Positions 33,529 to 38,787 of a stretch of DNA of 38,787 nucleotides are shown piece after piece. This stretch comes from an uncultured Alistipes sp. Lineage in GTDB: Bacteria > Bacteroidota > Bacteroidia > Bacteroidales > Rikenellaceae. Position 1 is the stretch's first letter; every line of letters begins with the position of its first letter. The notes under the pieces were generated by a model that saw nothing but the letters and a program-made list of their open reading frames with translations, had not been told where the DNA came from and did not search any database. Position numbers and translations under genes: made by a program. The stretch is from positions 1 to 38,787 of the forward strand of contig NZ_CABMQJ010000020.1 of NCBI RefSeq assembly GCF_902388705.1, written 5' to 3'.

Positions 33529-35079
33529 TTATTTGTTGTGGAGTTCCGTGGACGAGGGTTTTGCCATGGGCTCCGGATCGGGCTTGGTGTGGGCGGCGGG
33601 AGCCACGGCGGGCTGGGCCTCCCAGTGGAACGGGGCGAAGTCCGCTGCCGCCTCGGGGTCTTTCCACGACGGTTTGCGCATCGCGTAAATCACGAACGGG
33701 GCGCCCACGACTACCACGCAGCCGATAATCAGCACCGAGAACCATACGGTGTTGCTGCCGGTCGAAATCTGGCTGGGCGGCACGAAGCTCAATACGAACG
33801 CCAGCAGGGCGCCGCAGAAACCGAGGCAGCCGAGGAACCACATCAGCCCGTTGCCCTTGCCCAAGCGGAACGGACGCTCGGTGTTCTTCATCTTGTAGCG
33901 CAGGACGATGGCGGCCGAGAACATCAGCATGTACATAATCAGGTACAGCAGCACGGTGAGCTGCGAGAGAATCTGGTAGAACGACTGCACCGAAGGCATC
34001 ACCACGAACAGCAGCGCCAGCAGCGTCACGACGCAGCCCTGTATGAGCAGGATGTTTTTCTGCACGCCGTTCTTGTTGGTCTTCTGGAAGAACGGGGGCA
34101 GGTAACCGGCCTTACCCACGGCGAAGATACCCTTCGAGGGGCCGGCCACCCAGGTCAGCACGCCCGCCAGCACGCCGAACATCAGGGCGATGGCGATAAT
34201 CGGGCCGGCCCACGACATGTGCAGGTAGTGGAAATAGTTGTCGAAGCCCACCAGCAGCGACTGCGTGAGGCTGATGTCCTTTGCGGGGATGATGAAGCCC
34301 AGCGAGAAGGTACCCAGCACGAAGATGCAGACCGTGACCAGCGAACCGATGATGATGGCCTTGGGGTAGTTCCGCGACGGGTTCTTCACGTCCATGACGT
34401 GTATACCCATCATCTCCATACCCGCATAGAACAGGAAAATACTGCTGGCCAGCACGAGGTTGTCGAATTTCGAGAGGTCGGGGAAGAATCCCTGCGACAT
34501 ATCCATGTGGTTGTGTCCGCCGGTCGAGATGTAGATGATGCCCAGCAGAATCAGCAGGCCCGCGGGAATGATCGTGCCGATCATACCGCCCCATTTACTG
34601 ATTTTTCCTACCCATCCGAGGCCCTTGAGCGCGATGAACGTAGCGATCCAGTAGATTGCCAGCACCATGCAGAGCGTGAACACCTTGTTCGAGGCCAGTG
34701 CCGCATCGTGCACGTCGTTCATGCCGATAAAGGCGATCGACACGGCGCCGAACGTCAGCACAGTGGGATACCAGATCGTCGATTCGATCCACTGCAGCCA
34801 GATGGCGAGGAATCCCGTGCGTGCGCCGTATGCTTCGCCGACCCAGCGGAACACGCCGCCCTGCTTGGTCGAGAACATCGCAGCCAGCTCTGCGGCGACC
34901 ATGGCCGTCGGGATAAGGAAGACGATGGCGGCAAACAAATAGTAGAATGCCGACGAAAGTCCGTAGACGGCCTCTGCGGGAAGTCCGCGCAGACTTACTA
35001 CGGCAGTCACGTTCATAATTGCAAGTGTCATGACACTCAATTTGAACCCTGTGCTTGTGGTAGTTTTCTTTACATCCAT
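33529..35079 (-). CDS. gadC: Glutamate/GABA-type amino acid antiporter (GadC-like)
   Basis: A 516-residue APC-superfamily permease with about twelve membrane helices. The start TGFKLSVMTLAIMNVTAVVSLRGLP and SSAFYYLFAAIVFLIPTA (read as separate segments) are typical of the glutamate:GABA antiporter family, as are WIESTIWYP, FLFYAGMEMMGIHVMDVKNPSRNYP and GPSKGIFAVGKAGYLP. A 50-residue soluble C-terminal tail rich in Pro, Ala and His follows the last helix. In E. coli GadC a similar tail plugs the channel at neutral pH, and the His residues here could sense pH (inference). It would exchange external glutamine or glutamate for internal glutamate or GABA. It is the first gene of gadC-glsA. Confidence 0.9.
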   Translation of the reverse strand: MDVKKTTTSTGFKLSVMTLAIMNVTAVVSLRGLPAEAVYGLSSAFYYLFAAIVFLIPTAMVAAELAAMFSTKQGGVFRWVGEAYGARTGFLAIWLQWIESTIWYPTVLTFGAVSIAFIGMNDVHDAALASNKVFTLCMVLAIYWIATFIALKGLGWVGKISKWGGMIGTIIPAGLLILLGIIYISTGGHNHMDMSQGFFPDLSKFDNLVLASSIFLFYAGMEMMGIHVMDVKNPSRNYPKAIIIGSLVTVCIFVLGTFSLGFIIPAKDISLTQSLLVGFDNYFHYLHMSWAGPIIAIALMFGVLAGVLTWVAGPSKGIFAVGKAGYLPPFFQKTNKNGVQKNILLIQGCVVTLLALLFVVMPSVQSFYQILSQLTVLLYLIMYMLMFSAAIVLRYKMKNTERPFRLGKGNGLMWFLGCLGFCGALLAFVLSFVPPSQISTGSNTVWFSVLIIGCVVVVGAPFVIYAMRKPSWKDPEAAADFAPFHWEAQPAVAPAAHTKPDPEPMAKPSSTELHNK

Positions 35080-35120
35080 AATTCAGTTTAATTGAGATTT
35101 GGTTTTAACGGTTGGGGAGG

Positions 35121-35142
35121 TTGCAACTACCGTGCAAAACTG
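35121..35142. promoter_or_regulatory. Inverted repeat TTGCA-N7-TGCAA upstream of gadC
   Basis: The arms are TTGCA (35121-35125) and TGCAA (35133-35137), 42 bases or more before the gadC start. The stretch 35123-35140 matches 32274-32291 at 15 of 18 positions. A weak -7 box (CAGTTTTG, - strand, 35135-35142) overlaps it, so it could be an operator, part of the promoter, or the 5' end of the gadC leader. Confidence 0.4.
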
Positions 35143-35194
35143 TCCGGCGTGCATATTCCGCAGGTGCGATAACAGCTTTGTAGACGAAAAAGTT

Positions 35195-35202
35195 TATATT
35201 TG
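35195..35202 (+). promoter_or_regulatory. -7 box TATATTTG for the DUF5106-type gene
   Basis: An exact TAnnTTTG match, 18 bases before ATG 35221. The nearest TTTG upstream (35177-35180) is too close to be a normal -33 box. Confidence 0.6.
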
Positions 35203-35220
35203 CACATAAACTTTACGTAT

Positions 35221-36144
35221 ATGTACCGTATACTCCTGATTCTGGCCGCACTCCTGTGCGCCGTATCCTGCGGCGGCCGCCGTTCGCAGCAGCAAAACGC
35301 CCCGGCTTCGCAGCCGCGGGTCTTCCTGCCCGCCATTGCCCCGGTCGCCATGTCCCCCGAAGAGCAGCGCGAATACCTGCGCCTGCACTACTGGGATCGC
35401 TTCGATTTTGCCGACAGCCTGTTTGTCCGCGAGGCCGACACCGCGCAGATGATCGAGGCGTATGCCCGCTGGATAGCGCTTATTTCCGACCGCCCGGCCG
35501 ACCCGGCGCCGATGGACTCGCTCATGCGGCGGGCTTCGGTGTCGCGCCCGATGCTCGACTACTTCACGATGCTGGCCGAAGCGGTGGTGCACGATCCCAA
35601 TTCGCCGCTGCGCAACGACGAATTCTACATTCCGGTGATGCAGGCCGTGCTGGCGAGTCCCTATTACGACGAATACGAGCGTATCGGCCCGGCCTACGAC
35701 CTGAACATGGCGTCGCAGAACCGCCTCGGGCGGCAGGCCAACGATTTCCGCTATACGCTCGCTTCGGGCGCAACGGGGACACTCTACGGGGTGAAAGCCG
35801 AATACGTGCTGCTGTTCATCAACAATCCCGGCTGCCCGATGTGCAAACAGTTGCGCGAGCAGATCGTCGGCTCGCCGATGCTCACCGAGATGATCGAGCG
35901 GGGCCGCCTGAAAGTCATCGCACTCTATCCCGACGAAGACCTGACCGAATGGCGGAATTACCGCGAGTACATCCCCGCCAAATGGATTAACGGCTACGAC
36001 GACGGCTGCGTCGTCCGCGAGCAGGGCATCTACGACCTGACGGCCATCCCGTCGCTCTACCTGCTCGACAGGGACAAGCGCGTGCTGGTGAAGGATTCGA
36101 CCGATGTGCCCTATATCGAGGAGGTGATTGACCGCCGGGGATAG
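35221..36144 (+). CDS. DUF5106-type lipoprotein with thioredoxin-like fold
   Basis: A 307-residue lipoprotein (lipobox CAVSC, Cys17). The N-terminal half (about 45-175) is helical (REYLRLHYWDRFDFADSLF, VHDPNSPLRNDEFYIPVM) and matches the DUF5106 domain. The C-terminal half is thioredoxin-like, with VLLFINNPGCPMCKQL containing the redox pair Cys205-x-x-Cys208. The cis-Pro segment reads AIPSLYLLDRDKRV. Such proteins sit in the Bacteroidota periplasm and are thought to act as thiol oxidoreductases; the partner is unknown. ATG 35221 is preferred over 35200 because the -7 box ends at 35202. It is a single-gene unit, divergent from gadC. Confidence 0.85.
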   Translation: MYRILLILAALLCAVSCGGRRSQQQNAPASQPRVFLPAIAPVAMSPEEQREYLRLHYWDRFDFADSLFVREADTAQMIEAYARWIALISDRPADPAPMDSLMRRASVSRPMLDYFTMLAEAVVHDPNSPLRNDEFYIPVMQAVLASPYYDEYERIGPAYDLNMASQNRLGRQANDFRYTLASGATGTLYGVKAEYVLLFINNPGCPMCKQLREQIVGSPMLTEMIERGRLKVIALYPDEDLTEWRNYREYIPAKWINGYDDGCVVREQGIYDLTAIPSLYLLDRDKRVLVKDSTDVPYIEEVIDRRG

Positions 36145-36281
36145 TGCCCGGCGCATTCCCTGCGGCCGTTTTTACGCCTTTCCGGTTTCCCGTTCCCCGG
36201 GGCCGGCTGGCATATAGGCATAGCTTATCGTTCTATAAAAAAAGACAATCGGTTTTATATACGAACTTTGCCCGGAATCGT

Positions 36282-36289
36282 TACCTTTG
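36282..36289 (+). promoter_or_regulatory. -7 box TACCTTTG for the rubrerythrin gene
   Basis: An exact TAnnTTTG match, 42 bases before ATG 36332. Confidence 0.62.
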
Positions 36290-36331
36290 TATCGCAAACT
36301 GAAAACAATACACACAAACATTAGTACGATT

Positions 36332-36886
36332 ATGGCAAAGAAATGGCGTTGTACCGTATGCGGTTACATCCACGAAGGAGCGGAGGCACCCGACCAGTGC
36401 CCGATGTGCAAAGTAGGTAAAGAGAAATTCGTCGAAGTCGTAGAGCAGGAGGGTGACCTCGAGTTCGTGACCGAGCACGTTATCGGCGACGGCAAGGGCG
36501 CCAGCGAGGAGCTTTGGGAGGGCTTGCAGAACCACTTCATGGGCGAATGCACCGAGGTGGGCATGTACCTGGCCATGAGCCGCCAGGCCGACCGCGAAGG
36601 CTATCCCGAGATTGCCGAGGCTTACAAGCGCTACGCATGGGAGGAGGCCGAGCACGCTTCGAAGTTCGCCGAACTGATCGGCGAGGTGGTTTGGGATACC
36701 AAGACCAACCTCGAGAAGCGCATGAACGCCGAGTGCGGCGCCTGCGAGGACAAGATGCGCCTGGCCCGCATGGCCAAGGAGCAGAACCTCGACGCCGTAC
36801 ACGATACCGTGCACGAGATGGCCAAAGACGAAGCGCGCCACGGCAAAGGTTTCGAAGGCCTTTACAAGCGTTACTTCGGCAAATAA
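36332..36886 (+). CDS. Reverse rubrerythrin (rubredoxin domain first)
   Basis: A 184-residue cytoplasmic non-haem iron protein. The rubredoxin domain is at the N-terminus (Cys7-x-x-Cys10, Cys23-x-x-Cys26 in CTVCGY and CPMCKVG). The four-helix ferritin-like diiron domain follows, with ligand motifs GECTEVGMY, WEEAEHASKF and KDEARHGKGF. Classical rubrerythrins have the opposite order. Reverse rubrerythrins of anaerobes reduce hydrogen peroxide and oxygen with electrons from NADH via a reductase. The rubredoxin part is very short, about 35 residues. The start 36332 (MAKKWRC) is chosen because the longer frame overlaps the promoter. A single-gene unit with its own terminator. Confidence 0.93.
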   Translation: MAKKWRCTVCGYIHEGAEAPDQCPMCKVGKEKFVEVVEQEGDLEFVTEHVIGDGKGASEELWEGLQNHFMGECTEVGMYLAMSRQADREGYPEIAEAYKRYAWEEAEHASKFAELIGEVVWDTKTNLEKRMNAECGACEDKMRLARMAKEQNLDAVHDTVHEMAKDEARHGKGFEGLYKRYFGK

Positions 36887-36909
36887 CCGGCGGTTTACAC
36901 CGGACAGCG

Positions 36910-36940
36910 AAAGGGCGGCTCTGAAAAAGAGCCGCCCTTT
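36910..36940 (+). terminator. Rho-independent terminator after the rubrerythrin gene
   Basis: AAAGGGCGGCTCT (36910-36922), loop GAAAA, AGAGCCGCCCTTT (36928-36940). Confidence 0.88.
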
Positions 36941-37024
36941 CTGCGATTCAGGGGCCGGGCGCGGAGATTGCGTCGTTTTTTTCGCTTTTCGGGCGTCCGG
37001 AGTACCGTGCCGTGCTTTTTTTGC

Positions 37025-37032
37025 TATCTTTG
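37025..37032 (+). promoter_or_regulatory. -7 box TATCTTTG for the following lipoprotein gene
   Basis: An exact TAnnTTTG match, 18 bases before ATG 37051. Confidence 0.62.
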
Positions 37033-37050
37033 CCTACTGACACTTGAATT

Positions 37051-37770
37051 ATGAAAATGAGAATCCTTTTTTACGCCGCACTGGCCGTCCTGGCCTTTTC
37101 GGCCCTTTCCTGCAATGACGATGACAATTATTCCGATCCCGAGGGTACCGTGTCGCTCAACATGCTCGACGAACTGAACGGCAAAACCCTGTTGGAGAAC
37201 TCGGGGATTTATATCGACAAGGCCCAGAATTTTGTGGGCAACGATTATTGCGACCTTTTCATGCTCGGAAAATCGGGCGGTCTGGGGGCCGTCACGGTCA
37301 GGTCGTTCGATACGCCCGTAACGCAGGCCGCGGTGCAGCCCGGTTACGGTTACGCCGCCTGCCGTCCGCAGGCGCTGATGCAGTTCCCGTCCGGCAAGCT
37401 GGCCCTGCCTGTCAACAGCGAGGTTAATTACATGAAACTGTACGTGGCGTCGCAGCTCAAGGAGGGGGACAAAACCATCGGTGCGATGGTCAAATATGCC
37501 CTTGTCCGGCCGGAAACCTACGGCTTGCCCGAATTCGACAGCACGGTGTTGACCGTGGATTGGAATAACGGCCTGGATTACGGTGACAAGTTGTCGATAA
37601 CGCTTTCCGATTCCGATTTCGAATACGATTTCCACGGCGACGAAACGATTTCCTGCGAGAAAAAGGGCCGCAAGCTGATATTCCGCCTCGAGGGATACCG
37701 CTCCGGCGTGTACACGCTGTTTCTGCGCATACGCGGAAGTTACACGCGGGTAAATGTCTCGGTGTTGTAA
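37051..37770 (+). CDS. DUF5036-like lipoprotein
   Basis: A 239-residue protein with a lipoprotein leader ending at Cys21 (SALSC) and a short acidic linker (NDDDNYSDPEG). The mature part is all-beta in character (GTVSLNMLDELNGKTLL, SGIYIDKAQNFVG, GLGAVTVRSFDTPV) and resembles DUF5036, a Bacteroidota family with no known function. The Asp/Asn after the lipid Cys fits a Bacteroidota surface-export signal, so it may be exposed outside the cell (inference). A single-gene unit with promoter and a strong terminator. Confidence 0.78.
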   Translation: MKMRILFYAALAVLAFSALSCNDDDNYSDPEGTVSLNMLDELNGKTLLENSGIYIDKAQNFVGNDYCDLFMLGKSGGLGAVTVRSFDTPVTQAAVQPGYGYAACRPQALMQFPSGKLALPVNSEVNYMKLYVASQLKEGDKTIGAMVKYALVRPETYGLPEFDSTVLTVDWNNGLDYGDKLSITLSDSDFEYDFHGDETISCEKKGRKLIFRLEGYRSGVYTLFLRIRGSYTRVNVSVL

Positions 37771-37789
37771 CAAGCCTTTCGTAAAACAA

Positions 37790-37825
37790 AAAACGCCGGT
37801 GTATCCAATTACACCGGCGTTTTTT
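37790..37825. terminator. Bidirectional terminator between convergent genes
   Basis: AAAACGCCGGTGTA (37790-37803) pairs with TACACCGGCGTTTT (37810-37823) around a six-base loop. T runs follow on both strands. Confidence 0.92.
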
Positions 37826-37833
37826 CTGCGGCA

Positions 37834-38163
37834 TTACCTGGGCCTGCGCAGGAACGAAAGGAAGGAAAACTTGTCGGACAACCAGTCGTATGCCTCCTTG
37901 ATTCGCGACGCGACTTCGTATACCGTGTCGAGCCGATCCCGCAGGTGCTCCATGGCCGTGCGTACGGCCAACAGGTAGATTGTGAAGGAGAGCAGGGCGA
38001 AGAACCCTGCCGTAATCAAGGCGGCGACGGCCACGGAACCCGTCAGCGAAGCGAGCCACATAACGAACGCCCCGATAAAAAGGATGATCGCGATGGCCGC
38101 TGTCACACCGAAACAAATCAGCGATGCGACGATATTTCCGCCGGGATTCCGGTTATCTTTCAT
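37834..38163 (-). CDS. Phage-holin-like (superfamily III/DUF1469-type) membrane protein
   Basis: A 109-residue protein with two hydrophobic hairpin helices (VASLICFGVTAAIAIILFIG and VAVAALITAGFFALLSFTIY) and a charged C-terminal region ending SFLRRPR. This is the layout of the small Phage_holin_3_6/DUF1469 proteins common in Bacteroidota chromosomes, which are not phage genes here. ATG 38163 (MKDNRNPGGN) is chosen; the longer frame (to 38241) overlaps the upstream YtxH gene. The stop of that gene is only 13 bases away, so the two are co-transcribed, a frequent pairing linked to envelope stress. Confidence 0.82.
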   Translation of the reverse strand: MKDNRNPGGNIVASLICFGVTAAIAIILFIGAFVMWLASLTGSVAVAALITAGFFALLSFTIYLLAVRTAMEHLRDRLDTVYEVASRIKEAYDWLSDKFSFLSFLRRPR

Positions 38164-38176
38164 GGATTCGCTCCGT

Positions 38177-38389
38177 TTACTCGTCCTTGTCGCAATCGCA
38201 GTCAAGACCGTCGCACTCGCAATGAATCTTGTCAATTTCATTTTTCAGCTTACGGGTACCTTTGTTTGCCAAATCACGAATGTCCCGACGCATTTCAGGA
38301 CCCGATTTGGGCGATACGAGCATGGCTACGGCAGCTCCGATGAGGGCTCCGCCCAGGAAAGAAGCAAAACAACTTACATGGTTTTTCAT
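38177..38389 (-). CDS. YtxH-like small membrane protein
   Basis: A 70-residue protein. One N-terminal membrane segment (FLGGALIGAAVAMLVSPKSG) is followed by a short amphipathic helix (EMRRDIRDLANKG) and an acidic, Cys-rich end (CECDGLDCDCDKDE). The GALIGAAVAMLxxPKSG motif is the YtxH signature. The four closely spaced Cys at the C-terminus are not typical and could bind a metal. ATG 38389 is chosen for the family start. It is divergent from the SLOG gene. Confidence 0.85.
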   Translation of the reverse strand: MKNHVSCFASFLGGALIGAAVAMLVSPKSGPEMRRDIRDLANKGTRKLKNEIDKIHCECDGLDCDCDKDE

Positions 38390-38445
38390 AATTGCAAATA
38401 TTTTTAAATTCAGCAGTGAAACTTGCAAAGTCCGCGCCAAAGCCC

Positions 38446-38453
38446 TAACTTTG
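38446..38453 (+). promoter_or_regulatory. -7 box TAACTTTG almost touching a start codon
   Basis: An exact TAnnTTTG match ending 5 bases before ATG 38459. CTTG at 38422-38425 is 20 bases upstream, a near -33 match. Confidence 0.55.
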
Positions 38454-38458
38454 GAAAC

Positions 38459-38787
38459 ATGATTGCCGACCCCCGCACATCAGCGGCTTTCTCGGGCCAC
38501 CGCACCTACCGCGGCGATGCCGATGCCGCCCTGCGCACGACGGTGCGCGAACTCTATGCCCGTGGTTTCCGGACGTTTCTCTGCGGCATGGCGGTAGGTT
38601 TCGACCTCGCCGCCGCCGAAGCCGTGCTGGCGTGCCGGGGCCCTGTGCCGGCAGGTGAATACGGCGCTGATTACGCAGGTGTAACGTCCGGCGGGCCCTG
38701 TCCGGGACGCGGGGGCGGTTGTGCCGCCGGTGCGGCGGTGTCCTCGGTCCCGGTGCCGCCTTTTGTACCCGGCCCGGCAACGCCTTC
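38459..38787 (+). CDS. SLOG-family (DUF1273/YpsA-like) protein, N-terminal part, cut by the window edge
   Basis: The frame from ATG 38459 gives a clear YpsA/DUF1273 start: AAFSGHRTYRGDADAALR, then LYARGFRTFLCGMAVGFDLA and AAEAVLACRG (to about residue 61). SLOG proteins bind nucleotide-like ligands in a Rossmann-type pocket, and FSGHR and GMAVGFDL are the binding loops. From about 38640 the translation becomes Gly/Pro/Ala-rich and no longer resembles the family, although the frame stays open to the edge. None of the other frames restores it in the visible bases. Either the gene is rearranged here or the last 150 bases are unreliable. Confidence 0.65.
   Translation, partial: MIADPRTSAAFSGHRTYRGDADAALRTTVRELYARGFRTFLCGMAVGFDLAAAEAVLACRGPVPAGEYGADYAGVTSGGPCPGRGGGCAAGAAVSSVPVPPFVPGPATP

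Noticed and set aside
33172..35091. 639-codon + strand frame opposite gadC and part of glsA
   Set aside because: It is a composition-driven shadow of two recognised genes.
37834..38389. Holin-like gene considered as part of a prophage
   Set aside because: It is paired with a YtxH gene and flanked by ordinary chromosomal genes; no phage structural, lysis or integrase gene is present.

Overview
The window is a high-GC, gene-dense piece of a Bacteroidales chromosome. A hybrid two-component regulator beside glycoside hydrolases, a fimbrillin-type lipoprotein, GH97 and GH110 enzymes, BACON and DUF4919-type proteins, and at least eight TAnnTTTG (-7) promoter boxes all point to Bacteroidota. The high GC and the gene set fit a Rikenellaceae/Alistipes-like gut commensal; that genus is an inference. 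No rRNA, tRNA, CRISPR array or recognisable transposase was found.

Layout. (1) 1-7518, + strand: the 3' end of a polysaccharide-utilisation operon, with a partial (alpha/alpha)6 glycosidase, a GH97 enzyme, two tandem GH110 alpha-1,3-galactosidases and a sialate O-acetylesterase-like SGNH esterase. Gaps are 14, 21, 6 and -4 bases. (2) 7901-11935: a full-length hybrid two-component system protein whose phospho-donor His is Asn and whose phospho-acceptor Asp is Ala. (3) 12022-14188, - strand: an ATPase and a MATE exporter. (4) 14368-17242, + strand: a pseudouridine synthase with a 3 x 90 bp repeat tail, and a DUF418 membrane protein. (5) 17388-22719, - strand: ligA, dapA, a DUF4919 protein and a clostripain-like lipoprotein. 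(6) 22859-23809, + strand: a small acidic protein and an EF-hand/LRR lipoprotein. (7) 23893-25788, - strand: a fimbrillin-family lipoprotein behind a small peptide gene frameshifted at a run of nine G. (8) 26000-31098, + strand: purA, then etfB-etfA-acyl-CoA dehydrogenase. (9) 31228-32144, - strand: three paralogous XRE-type regulators, the last with an 18-bp perfect palindrome at its start. (10) 32189-32340, + strand: a candidate free-standing structured RNA. (11) 32527-35079, - strand: gadC-glsA, glutamine-dependent acid resistance without an adjacent decarboxylase gene. (12) 35221-38787: a DUF5106/thioredoxin-like lipoprotein, a reverse rubrerythrin, a DUF5036-like lipoprotein, a holin-like/YtxH pair (- strand) and the start of a SLOG-family gene cut by the window edge.

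How the parts work together. The left block would remove alpha-linked galactose and O-acetyl groups from a complex, probably host-derived, glycan. The adjacent regulator senses periplasmic sugar, apparently without a standard phosphorelay. The etf/acyl-CoA dehydrogenase block, rubrerythrin and glsA-gadC are housekeeping and stress modules of an anaerobe in the gut.

The most unusual observations are the double loss of phosphorelay residues in the regulator, the G-tract that switches off the fimbrillin leader peptide frame, and the candidate RNA at 32203-32339, which carries a largely unpaired segment complementary over 18 nt (one mismatch, two G-U pairs) to the region upstream of gadC.
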